DNA of 64,000 bases from positions 1 through 64,000 of the forward strand of contig NZ_SPQS01000023.1 in the NCBI RefSeq assembly GCF_004570865.1, read 5' to 3'. Origin of the DNA: Bradyrhizobium frederickii. GTDB taxonomy: Bacteria > Pseudomonadota > Alphaproteobacteria > Rhizobiales > Xanthobacteraceae. The notes below the pieces were generated by a model that was not told where the DNA came from, searched no databases, and saw only the letters and a list, made by a program, of their open reading frames with translations. A program made the translations under genes and the position numbers. Positions 44,043 to 51,286 of this stretch are shown here, piece by piece (positions within the stretch are counted from its first letter, which is position 1; each line of letters begins with the position of its first letter).

Positions 44043-44450
44043 ATGCGTTATTCCGTCCGCAAAACGGCTCACATCTTCGAGCGTGTCGGCCTTGCGATGG
44101 CGGGAGCCGCGTGCGGGCTGTTCGTCGGCGCCTATGTCGGCTCGGCGATCCCGGCGCTGACCACGCAGGGCTTCCTGCTGCTGATGATGCTGCTCGGCGT
44201 GATCGGCTTCTATCTCGGCATCGACACGCCGCAGATGCCGTTCGACGACGCGCACCGCCGGATCGACGCCGCCGAATTCATGAGCGCCGCCGGCACGCTC
44301 TGCGCCACGCTCACCGCCTTCGTCTCCGTCGCCGTCATCGTGCTCCGCCTCGATCCGCACATGGGCTGGACCTGGCTCGTCTTCGCCGGCTGGATCGCCG
44401 GCGTCGCCATGCAGATCGTGGCGGGAGCAAAGGCGAGAATGCGGAAGTAG
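44043..44450 (+). CDS. Small membrane protein of unknown function
   Basis: A 135-residue protein with about four membrane segments (VGLAMAGAACGLFVGAYVG, FLLLMMLLGVIGFYLGI, AAGTLCATLTAFVSVAVIVL, WTWLVFAGWIAGVAMQIVAGA) and a basic end AKARMRK. I do not recognise a named family. The conserved-looking loop TPQMPFDDAHRRIDAAEFMS is polar and could be cytoplasmic. It is monocistronic, between family A and family C repeats. GCGGAGG about 10 nt upstream of ATG 44043 supports the start. Confidence 0.65.
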   Translation: MRYSVRKTAHIFERVGLAMAGAACGLFVGAYVGSAIPALTTQGFLLLMMLLGVIGFYLGIDTPQMPFDDAHRRIDAAEFMSAAGTLCATLTAFVSVAVIVLRLDPHMGWTWLVFAGWIAGVAMQIVAGAKARMRK

Positions 44451-44459
44451 GCCTTTTCC

Positions 44460-44598
44460 TTCTCCCCTTGTGGGAGAAGGTGGCGCGAAGCGCCGGATGA
44501 GGGGTCTGTCTCCGCTCATAAGACCACTCGTGAGGGGAGAACCCCTCACCCGTCTCGCCGCTACGCGGCGCGTCGGCCTCTCCCGCAAGCGGGAGAGG
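44460..44598. repeat. Family C inverted repeat, copy 2
   Basis: TTCTCCCCTTGTGGGAGAAGG forms the left hairpin and CTCTCCCGCAAGCGGGAGAGG the right one, with GCGCGAAGCGCCGGATGAGGGG between. It lies between convergent genes (membrane protein and PilZ). Confidence 0.75.
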
Positions 44599-44614
44599 CG
44601 GAGAAGATCGCCGC

Positions 44615-44866
44615 CTAAAACACCACGCCCACGCGCGTGCCGCGCTTCCAGGCGATGCGGCAGCGCTTCTTGGTGTTGACGTGCAGCAGCTCGAAGCGGT
44701 CGGGGATGTTGACCTGGCCGCCGAGATCGACGCAGGCGCCGCCGGGCGAATAGTCGATCAGCGTGCAGGGGATCACCGGCGCGCGCGCATCGGTGATGAT
44801 CTTGGCCTGGCGCGACACCAGCCCGGCCGGCTTCACGCGGGCATATTTGCGTGGGAATTGCGGCAC
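44615..44866 (-). CDS. PilZ-domain protein (short)
   Basis: An 83-residue protein that is essentially a single PilZ domain: RKYARVKPAGLVSRQ at the start, then PCTLIDYSPGGACVDLGG and a final CRIAWKRGTRVGVVF. PilZ domains bind cyclic di-GMP with an RxxxR and a D/NxSxxG motif. Here the second motif is DYSPGG, while the first is degenerate (RKYARV), so binding may be weak. Many Bradyrhizobium PilZ singletons of this type exist. No c-di-GMP enzymes are nearby. Confidence 0.8.
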   Translation of the reverse strand: MPQFPRKYARVKPAGLVSRQAKIITDARAPVIPCTLIDYSPGGACVDLGGQVNIPDRFELLHVNTKKRCRIAWKRGTRVGVVF

Positions 44867-45028
44867 CGTCTCCTCCAGCTCCGCAAGGTTTCGCGGCGTG
44901 TTCGAGAGGCCATCATGGAACGCAGATGATGCGATCCAGCTAAGGCGCGCGCGAGAATTTTAATGAAAAGTGTCGGCGAAGGACGAAAGCGACGGTAGCG
45001 GGGTGAGGGAAGCCGCCACAATCGCGCT
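44867..45028. other. Promoter side of the PilZ gene
   Basis: The sequence upstream of the PilZ start (reverse strand) up to the next repeat contains no gene I can support. TTTTAATGAAAAG near 44960 is AT-rich and may hold the PilZ promoter. Confidence 0.3.
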
Positions 45029-45176
45029 GTCGTCCCTGCGAACGCAGGGACCCATACCGCGTGATCGATCGGGTTGTCCGCTGTGGGAGTACCGAACAAC
45101 GAGTCTTCGCCAAACCACATCCTGTGGTTATGGGTCCCTGCGCCCGTGCGCAATTGCGCACTAGGCAGGGACGACA
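45029..45176. repeat. Family A inverted repeat, copy 5
   Basis: GTCGTCCCTGCG with AACGCAGGGACCCATA at the left; TTATGGGTCCCTGCG and GCAGGGACGAC at the right, with an insertion (CCGTGCGCAATTGCGCAC, itself palindromic) in the right arm. It most resembles copy 1. It ends 45 nt before the DUF2235 stop. Confidence 0.8.
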
Positions 45177-45220
45177 GCTGAGTGTGTTGCGCGAGCCTGC
45201 CTCCACACCCGAGCCTCCCA

Positions 45221-46555
45221 TTACCCCGTCACGCTCTCCCCCGCCGCCAGCTCCACCCCCGGCGGCACCGGCATCGGCACCGTCACATAATCCTTCGGCA
45301 AATTCACCGGCCGATACCCAGGCTCCACCGCCATCCGCTTCAACACGCTCTCATGCACATGCGCGCCTTCGGGAATGAGGCGCGGCTCGCAATCGGGGAT
45401 GTAGAAGCCGAAAAACACCTTTCGCTCCGGCCACTCCCGGTACTTCGCGCGCTTCGGAAAGAACTCCAGCAGCCGCCAGCCCGCCGTCATGGAATCGTGC
45501 AGCATGCCGGTCTTGCCGGTATAGGCCGGCGCGACGTATTTGAACGGCGAGTTCTTGCGCTGGATGCCCCAGGCGAGCTGCTTGATGGTCGCCGGGTTGA
45601 AGTTCAGCCCCGCCTGCTCCGCCTCCGCGATCATCCACAGCAGCGGATATTTGGACTCGCCGCTCTCGGCCTCGGCATAGCCGCCGCCGACGTCGCAGTG
45701 CACGCCGGCGAACCACACCTGCAGGATGTCCTGCGGCACCTTCTTCTCGTCAGGCACGTAGCGGTTGCTCCAGAACTCCTGCGGCTCTTCATATCTGTTC
45801 AGGCGGAACATGCGGCGCCGCTCGTCGATCGCGATCGCCTGCCGGAAGATCCTGACGCTCGGGTTGCGCCGCGTGAAGGCGAGCTCCTCCAGGCTGAACA
45901 GGAAGAAAAAGTTGTCGCGCCGCGGCACGATCACGCTCGCCACGGTGTCCCACACGCCGATGAAGTGGATGGTCGGCCAGCGCGTCGAGGTGATGCGCGC
46001 GAACTGCGCGGCGAGGTCGAATTCGTCCTTCGGCAGCGGCCCGCTCTCGTCGAACGCGACGTCGCTGAGATCCTCGACGGCGTTGCCGCGCCCGGTGCCG
46101 GAATATTGCTTGTAGGCGACGAGGCCCGAGCCTGCGAGATTCGCCTGCTCCGGCCTGATCAGGCCGATCTTGTGAATCAGCCCCGCCAGCACGCGCACCG
46201 TGTAGGCGCCGCGCGAAAAACCGAACAGATAGATGCGGTCGCCCGGCGCGTAATGCTCGACCAGGAAGCAATAGGCCGAGAGCACGTTGTCATCGAGCCC
46301 GTAGCCGGTGGCGAGCCCCAGCACCAGATTGACGTTGGCCTTGAGCCGATGCCACGTCGTCGGCTCCGTCACCGTGCCGACCCCGGGATCGTAAAACACC
46401 ATCTGCCGCGGCTGCGTCCTGTCAGTCTTGCGCAGGCAGCGATACAGCTTCAGGACGTTGGAGATGTTCTCCGAGATCTCGTTGCCGGTGCCGTCACAGC
46501 AGATGACGAGGTTTTTCGGGGCTGGGTGGGGGTCGGGATCGCGCGCGTGGTCCAT
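45221..46555 (-). CDS. DUF2235-domain alpha/beta hydrolase (Tle1-like fold)
   Basis: A 444-residue protein. It begins KNLVICCDGTGNEISENISNVLKLYR, the DUF2235 hallmark, then has the nucleophile elbow LFGFSRGAYTVRVLAG (GxSxG-type), IHFIGVWDTVAS with a catalytic-acid candidate, and AGVHCDVGGGYAE with a catalytic-His candidate. The family includes Tle1 phospholipase effectors of type VI secretion, but there is no VgrG, PAAR or immunity gene here and no signal peptide, so it may be a housekeeping lipid or ester hydrolase. It lies directly next to the FRG-DUF262 operon in the same direction, about 200 nt away, so a shared role cannot be excluded. Confidence 0.85.
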   Translation of the reverse strand: MDHARDPDPHPAPKNLVICCDGTGNEISENISNVLKLYRCLRKTDRTQPRQMVFYDPGVGTVTEPTTWHRLKANVNLVLGLATGYGLDDNVLSAYCFLVEHYAPGDRIYLFGFSRGAYTVRVLAGLIHKIGLIRPEQANLAGSGLVAYKQYSGTGRGNAVEDLSDVAFDESGPLPKDEFDLAAQFARITSTRWPTIHFIGVWDTVASVIVPRRDNFFFLFSLEELAFTRRNPSVRIFRQAIAIDERRRMFRLNRYEEPQEFWSNRYVPDEKKVPQDILQVWFAGVHCDVGGGYAEAESGESKYPLLWMIAEAEQAGLNFNPATIKQLAWGIQRKNSPFKYVAPAYTGKTGMLHDSMTAGWRLLEFFPKRAKYREWPERKVFFGFYIPDCEPRLIPEGAHVHESVLKRMAVEPGYRPVNLPKDYVTVPMPVPPGVELAAGESVTG

Positions 46556-46751
46556 GGGATGCGCCTCGGGAGGATGCTACCGGGGCGAGTATAGCGGAAG
46601 ATGGCGGTGAATAGGAGGCGCCGCTGATCTTCCAGCAGTTAAAACAAGGGAGCATCTAGAGCCACGTCGGGTTGAAGCCAGGCTCAGTTAGCGAAGCGCG
46701 CCGCCGGGCGGGGCAGGAAATGCAAGACTCTGAATGAGTTCACGTTGGACG

Positions 46752-46776
46752 AACAGGAGCCCTTAAGACTCCTGTT
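46752..46776 (-). terminator. Hairpin spanning the DUF262 stop codon
   Basis: AACAGGAG and CTCCTGTT (8-bp perfect arms, 9-nt loop) enclose the TAA of the DUF262 gene. No T-run follows on the reverse strand, so it is either a weak terminator or an mRNA 3'-end stabiliser. The rest of the gap to the DUF2235 gene (46556-46751) contains nothing I can identify. Confidence 0.45.
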
Positions 46777-47875
46777 GTCCTAGGTCTGTCGTACCGGTGA
46801 ACGTCAAGGCAGGCACGCGAAGAGCCGAAGCTAGCACTCTGTAGCGCTCCTTGATGCTAGATGCGTCGTTCGTTCCTTGTTGGTTTAGTCTATCAAACTC
46901 AAGAAGGTCGAAAGACGCCGAAGCATATTGTTTGACTGCCAATTCCCGGTTCTCTGCAAGTTTTTGCCGGAAGTTGAGCAGCTTCTTCCTCGTGATCTTA
47001 TTGGCCTGGCCCGCCTCGATAGCTCCCTTGAAGAGAAGATAATATACGACCATGATTCCTTGAGCTTGGAGCAATTCATCCTTCTTAACAAACTCCGCGC
47101 TCATAGCATCAAGCACGCTCGTTACGGCCTCTTTTAGCGAATCTGCTTTTCTCTTATTTTTGCTATAGCGATGCGCCAAGGCGTCCAGATATACCTTCTT
47201 CGTATCGACCAGGTTGGAATGCTCGCTCAAGCTATCTTCTATGAGAAGTAAGCGCGCAGCTACCTCCCTGTGTTGATATCGCCCGTTTCCGAACCGAACT
47301 TTTTCAACGAAGAAATCGTGTTGGGACACCTCCGTGATAGCTGCAACCAAACGTCCGCCGAACGCGTTGCGCTTCTCTGCAGCATTGAGAGGTACTGCTT
47401 CGTTCAGTCGAGAAAACATGTCCTCGATAAGATCGAGATCGTCATCGTGTATGGTTACGGTAACCACGGGAAGTGGGAAAGCATCAAGTTTAACCCGTAT
47501 CTTCGGGTGAAGTTTGGCGATATCACTGTAACTAAGTTTGCTTAGATCGATCGACGGATCACGTTGATACTCAAAGTCTTCGGCAAGGGTGAACTTGCCA
47601 TCAATGAAATCCCAAATTGCCTCAAGTCTCTGTCGGCCATCAATGACGGCGAACCGCTTTCCCGTTCTTGCTTTCGACTTCGCATCTAAGGCATGGAAAT
47701 AGATCTTGGGTAGATCATAGTCGTTGAGGATCGAGTCGATTAGCAGTCTTTTCTTTTCAAGAGTCCAAACGCCTCCCTGGCGTTGATAAGGAGGGCTTAG
47801 ATCGATTTCCTCACGCTCAGCGTATAAAAACATGACAGTGCTGTTTTTCATCGCCGATGTTTCGACGTAGCTCAT
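46763..47875 (-). CDS. DUF262-domain protein (GmrS/ParB-like NTPase fold), partner of the FRG protein
   Basis: A 370-residue protein. The DUF262 core is clear: LSPPYQRQGGVWTLEKKR (residues 27-43) and the nucleotide-binding motif AVIDGRQRL (76-84, a variant of DGQQR), with FPLPVVTV and MFSRLNEAVPLNAAEKRNAF further on. The DUF1524 His-Asn-His nuclease module found in GmrSD and SspE is missing; the last 170 residues are helical and unassigned. DUF262 proteins in phage defence hydrolyse NTPs and sense modified DNA. The ATG overlaps the FRG stop by 4 nt. The base composition is visibly lower in G+C than the neighbours, with codons such as ATA, AGA and TTA, which suggests transfer. Confidence 0.85.
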   Translation of the reverse strand: MSYVETSAMKNSTVMFLYAEREEIDLSPPYQRQGGVWTLEKKRLLIDSILNDYDLPKIYFHALDAKSKARTGKRFAVIDGRQRLEAIWDFIDGKFTLAEDFEYQRDPSIDLSKLSYSDIAKLHPKIRVKLDAFPLPVVTVTIHDDDLDLIEDMFSRLNEAVPLNAAEKRNAFGGRLVAAITEVSQHDFFVEKVRFGNGRYQHREVAARLLLIEDSLSEHSNLVDTKKVYLDALAHRYSKNKRKADSLKEAVTSVLDAMSAEFVKKDELLQAQGIMVVYYLLFKGAIEAGQANKITRKKLLNFRQKLAENRELAVKQYASASFDLLEFDRLNQQGTNDASSIKERYRVLASALRVPALTFTGTTDLGQQES

Positions 47876-48609
47876 AGCATCATCTCCCGCAGAAGTAGTC
47901 CTACGCTTGTTAATTCTGGGAAGAGGCTGAATTGGTTTATGCCCAGGAGCTTAAGCTCCTTCTTTAAGGTTTCTCTGCTGGTGCTCGGGATGATGTACTT
48001 AGCTACGTGAGATTTATCTCCCACAGCTTCGATCGGAACTTTCTTCGTGTGATGAATTGTGAACGTTCCCATTTGGGCTTGGATGCGCGGATTGTTTCTC
48101 GTGGCAATTGTCGCTAGCGGAAGCAATTCCACATTCGTCGCCCTCAATTTTTCTGTAGCGTAAGGTTGAAGCTCTTCGTCTTCGAAAGAAGGGATGTAGT
48201 TAGCTTCGAGTGTGTTTGAGATATTCGCATTCTTGTTCAACGCGGTTGGCTTCAAGCACCAGACGGCAGCATCCGAGTTGCGATGCTTGTGAAAGTCGTC
48301 CACTGCGAAGAACAAGGCGACAAGAGGGCTCTCACTCCAATCGAGCAGTCGAGTAGGTACTCCATAATGTTGCATTAAGAAGGTCCAATCAAACGCTGAG
48401 CTTGGAGATCGTTCGGTTAGCATAGCGGCGCTTTGCTTAAATCGAGCAAGCGATGAGGCTTCAGAAAGCCCTGATACCGATCGCATGATCCCCGGCAATA
48501 AAGTCCAACTGGCCTTCGCGTGCCCGCGAAACCAAGTTGCCGCCCCGTCTTGGTCTTTTTGTAGGGCTCCTAAAAAATCTGCGATGCCACGAATATTTCG
48601 CTCGATCAC
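47872..48609 (-). CDS. FRG-domain protein
   Basis: A 245-residue protein with the FRG signature: ATWFRGHAKASWTLLPGIMR (residues 24-43, FRG at 27-29), then FLMQHYGVPTRLLDWSES and PLVALFFAVDD (78-105). The remainder (NNPRIQAQMGTFTIHH, YIIPSTSRETLKKEL, LFPELTSVGLLL) is also family-typical. The biochemical activity of FRG domains is not established; they are scattered, often plasmid- or island-borne, and frequently next to defence genes. It is the first gene of a two-gene operon with DUF262 (4-nt overlap) and shares its AT-richer composition. Confidence 0.85.
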   Translation of the reverse strand: MIERNIRGIADFLGALQKDQDGAATWFRGHAKASWTLLPGIMRSVSGLSEASSLARFKQSAAMLTERSPSSAFDWTFLMQHYGVPTRLLDWSESPLVALFFAVDDFHKHRNSDAAVWCLKPTALNKNANISNTLEANYIPSFEDEELQPYATEKLRATNVELLPLATIATRNNPRIQAQMGTFTIHHTKKVPIEAVGDKSHVAKYIIPSTSRETLKKELKLLGINQFSLFPELTSVGLLLREMML

Positions 48610-48739
48610 GAGCCGTCCCTCCCCCTTTCAGCAAACTCAACCCGTGGCAGAGAAAATATTAAGTTTCTCGTTTTGAGAACCGGCTGAGGCTGTTATCAAC
48701 TGATGAATGTGACAGCTGCAATCTCGCTAGCCTCCGTCC

Positions 48740-48777
48740 CCAAAAACAAAAACGGCCGGATCTTCCGATCCGGCCGC
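48740..48777 (-). terminator. Rho-independent terminator of rpmB
   Basis: On the reverse strand a CGGCCGGATC-N4-GATCCGGCCG stem (48753-48776) is followed by a T-rich run (complement of 48741-48752). It lies about 70 nt after the rpmB stop and is a textbook terminator. Confidence 0.85.
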
Positions 48778-48847
48778 TACTCAAACTCTACTCGGCTAAG
48801 CCTACGCCACGCGACGCAACTTAGCCCCCGCCCTGACGGTAAATCTC

Positions 48848-49159
48848 TTAGCTGGCCTTCTTCGCCGGCGCGGCGGTCGGGCCGACCTTCTTCTGGATGG
48901 CGCGCTTCAGCTCGAGGGCGCGCGGGGAGAGCGCGTCGGCGTTGGCCTTGAGCAGGAAGGCGTCGAGGCCGCCATTGTGGTCGACGCTCTTCACCGCGTT
49001 GGTGGAGACGCGCAGGCGCACGTTGCGCTCCAGGGCTTCCGAGATGAACGTCACGTTGACGAGGTTCGGCAGGAAGCGGCGCTTGGTCTTGATGTTGGAG
49101 TGGCTGACCTTGTGGCCGACGAGGGGGCCCTTGGCCGTCAGTTCGCAGCGGCGAGACAT
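48848..49159 (-). CDS. rpmB: 50S ribosomal protein L28
   Basis: A 103-residue ribosomal protein: MSRRCELTAKGPLVGHKVSHSNIKTKRRFLPNL with VTFISEALERNVRLRVSTNAVKSVDHNGGLDAFL is the alphaproteobacterial L28 (the C-terminal part is longer than in E. coli, ending GPTAAPAKKAS). It binds 23S rRNA in the large subunit. ATG 49159 is the family start. It is monocistronic with a strong terminator downstream. Confidence 0.96.
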   Translation of the reverse strand: MSRRCELTAKGPLVGHKVSHSNIKTKRRFLPNLVNVTFISEALERNVRLRVSTNAVKSVDHNGGLDAFLLKANADALSPRALELKRAIQKKVGPTAAPAKKAS

Positions 49160-49324
49160 GGTAGAAATCCTTATAGTTCGAACCCCCAACGAATGCGGCC
49201 GCCAATTCAGGGCGCCACGGGGGCAAATTCTTTCGTCCTTGCAGGGAGCGGGCGGACGTATAGGGGGGAAGGGGCGGGCAGTCAAGGTTTTGGGCGGTCT
49301 TTTGGAGCCGCACCGGCGGTGCGC

Positions 49325-49460
49325 TCCCTCCCCCGCGCGCGGGGGAGGGTTGGGGAGAGGGCTCTCTCCTCTGGGGGACGGACGCCCTCACGGATGGTGC
49401 CCCCCAGAGGAGACAGCCCTCACCCGCGCTTCGCGCGACCTCTCCCGCAAGCGGGAGAGG
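49325..49460. repeat. Family C inverted repeat, copy 3
   Basis: CTCCCTCCCCCGCGCGCGGGGGAGGG makes the left hairpin and CTCTCCCGCAAGCGGGAGAGG the right; CTCTCCTCTGGGGG also pairs with CCCCCAGAGGAGA in the middle. It lies in the divergent gap between rpmB and the DUF3108 gene, so in a promoter-bearing region. The rest of the gap (49160-49324 and 49461-49654) holds no gene I can support. Confidence 0.75.
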
Positions 49461-49654
49461 TTTGGGAGACCGCGGCTGCCCCCGATCACCAAAACGGCAA
49501 TGTTTGTCGCGCCTTACCATCATATAAAGGGCGTATTCGCGCTTGAAGAGTCCGGTGGAGTTCCCGGTTTGATAGGCCCGGACACATTGTTTGCCGCGGT
49601 TTTTGGCTTAAGTAACAGCGCATCGCGGCCCGATTGGATTGTTTCGTGCTCATA

Positions 49655-50524
49655 ATGCCCTTTTCTGCGCCTGCGCCCATATCGCGCTCCCTGCGGCCGC
49701 GCCTGGCCGGCTGGCTGGCGGCGGTTTGCGGCTTGGGAATGGTGTGGGGCGCGGTGCCCGCGGCGGCGCAGGGCAAGCTCGAGGCGCAATATGAGGCCTC
49801 GCTGTCGGGCATTCCGGTCGGCAAGGGCGGCTGGAACATCGATATCCAGGACGACGTGTTTTCGGCGGCCGCTGCCGGCGGCACCACGGGCCTGCTGAAG
49901 TCGTTCACGGGCGGCTCCGGCACCGGCGCCTCGCAGGGGCGCGTCGTCAATGGCGCGCTGGTTGCGACCGGCTACCAGGCCTCCACCACCACCCAGAAGA
50001 AGACCGAAGAGATCCGCATCACGCTCGACAAGGGCAATGTGAAGGATTTTGCGATTTCACCGGAGCCGCCGGTCGATCCCGATCGCATCGTCGTCACCGA
50101 CGCCCATCGCCGCGGCGTCTGGGACCCGATGACGGCCTCGCTGCTGCGCGTGCCCGGCAATGGCGATCCTGTTACGCCGGAGGCCTGCCACAACTCGGCT
50201 CCGGTGTTCGACGGCCGCATGCGCTACGACCTCAAGCTCGATTTCAAGCGCATGGAGACCGTGAAGGCGGAAAAGGGCTATCGCGGCCCTGTCGTGGTCT
50301 GCTCGCTCTATTTCGTGCCCGTCGCGGGCTACATCCCCGACCGCCCCGTGATCAAATACCTCGCCGCCCAGCGCAACATCGAGATCGCCTTCGCGCCGGT
50401 GGCCGGCACGCGCATCCTGGTCCCGTTCTGGCTGAAAGTGCCGACGCCGCTCGGGCCGGCCATGCTGGAAGCGACGAGCTTCATCACCACCGCCCAGCCG
50501 CCCAGGGTGGCGAAGACGCAGTAG
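49655..50524 (+). CDS. DUF3108-domain exported protein
   Basis: A 289-residue protein. A signal peptide (LAGWLAAVCGLGMVWGAVPAAAQG, cut after AAA or AQ) is followed by the DUF3108 beta-rich domain: LEAQYEASLSGIPVGKGGWN, a central DAHRRGVWDPMTASLLRVPG, and FDGRMRYDLKLDFKR. The last 80 residues (GPVVVCSLYFVPVAGY with GTRILVPFWLKVPTPLG) are family-typical. Its role is unknown; other members sit near outer-membrane or lipid genes. ATG 49655 is chosen; GTG/TTG codons just upstream give only 7 more residues. Confidence 0.82.
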   Translation: MPFSAPAPISRSLRPRLAGWLAAVCGLGMVWGAVPAAAQGKLEAQYEASLSGIPVGKGGWNIDIQDDVFSAAAAGGTTGLLKSFTGGSGTGASQGRVVNGALVATGYQASTTTQKKTEEIRITLDKGNVKDFAISPEPPVDPDRIVVTDAHRRGVWDPMTASLLRVPGNGDPVTPEACHNSAPVFDGRMRYDLKLDFKRMETVKAEKGYRGPVVVCSLYFVPVAGYIPDRPVIKYLAAQRNIEIAFAPVAGTRILVPFWLKVPTPLGPAMLEATSFITTAQPPRVAKTQ

Positions 50525-50556
50525 GGCCTTTGGCCTCGCACTCGCCCTTATAGACC

Positions 50557-50714
50557 GTCACCCTGAGGCGGCCGCTTCTTCAGCGGCCCTCGAAGGGCGA
50601 CAGCCCGGCTGTTCCCGCGAGGACATCAGCGCCAGTTGCCGCATCGGGGCCGTGCATCCTTCGAGGCTCCCGGCGCGGTGCCCTGCACCGCGCCGCTCGC
50701 ACCTCAGGATGACG
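50557..50714. repeat. Family B inverted repeat, copy 3
   Basis: GTCACCCTGAGGCGGCCGCTTC at the left and GCACCTCAGGATGACGG at the right; CCCTCGAAGGGCGA faces CATCCTTCGAGGCT. It starts 32 nt after the DUF3108 stop, so it probably ends that transcript. Confidence 0.8.
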
Positions 50715-51091
50715 GAAAATAAGCGTAATTATTTCAACCACATCCCTACTGTGCATGGGGTTGTTTTCGCGAAAATGAGGGGGGAGGCATGCCCCGCCGG
50801 GAATCCATTTGACTCCTCCCCGATTCTGATTCGACTCCGCGCCGTCCCCAACTTAAGGCTTTCCGCCCTCGAAACGTCACTTGTCCAGCGGACGAAAACT
50901 CCATCTAGTCGTCGCCGACAAGACTCCCGCGACATGTTGCGTGAACGGAACGGGACTCAATCTGGAGTCAGCGATTCGGCCGCGATTCGTTCTAGAGTCG
51001 TTCCGAAGCTTAAGGCGGACAGGAAAAGCGTCGCAAAGTGAGACAGTTGCGGGAGGTTTGGGGAGGGGCGTGTCCACGCCTTCGGTGTGCC
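50715..51091. other. 375-nt stretch without a recognisable gene
   Basis: Between two family B repeats. It contains a perfect TTTTCGCGAAAA palindrome (about 50764-50775), two CTTAAGGC motifs (about 50851 and 51010) and repeated GAGTC/GATTC words (GATTCTGATTCGACTCC, CTGGAGTCAGCGATTCGG, GATTCGTTCTAGAGTCG). No frame looks like a protein. It could be remains of a gene, or an RNA, but I see no clear structure. Confidence 0.4.
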
Positions 51092-51210
51092 CCTCACCCT
51101 GAGGAGGCCGCCCCAGCGGCCGTCTCGAAGGGCGAGGGGCTTGGCTTGCCTGGCGGCAGCAGCGGGGCCTTCATCCTTCGAGACGCGCTGACGCGCTCCT
51201 CAGGATGAGG
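51092..51210. repeat. Family B inverted repeat, copy 4
   Basis: CTCACCCTGAGGAGGCCG at the left and GCGCTCCTCAGGATGAGG at the right, with TCTCGAAGGGCGAGG facing CATCCTTCGAGACG. It is the most diverged copy and lies about 75 nt upstream of the helicase start, in its promoter region. Confidence 0.75.
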
Positions 51211-51286
51211 AGCAAGGACCAATCCCGCCCCCGCCCCAATCCGGCACTGACATTCGCCCAAATCGCCACTACCTAATCCCTCAGAC

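Noticed and set aside
45221..46555. DUF2235 protein as a type VI secretion effector
   Set aside because: No VgrG, PAAR, Hcp, chaperone or immunity gene lies nearby, so the fold assignment cannot be extended to that role.
46763..48609. FRG-DUF262 pair as a toxin-antitoxin module
   Set aside because: Both genes are larger than usual for such modules, and DUF262 is a nucleotide-dependent sensor rather than a known antitoxin. The idea is not excluded but has less support than a defence role.
48680..48740. Attachment-site duplication at the edges of the AT-rich FRG-DUF262 segment
   Set aside because: I compared 46556-46762 with 48610-48740 and saw no direct repeat long enough to call; no integrase or tRNA is present.
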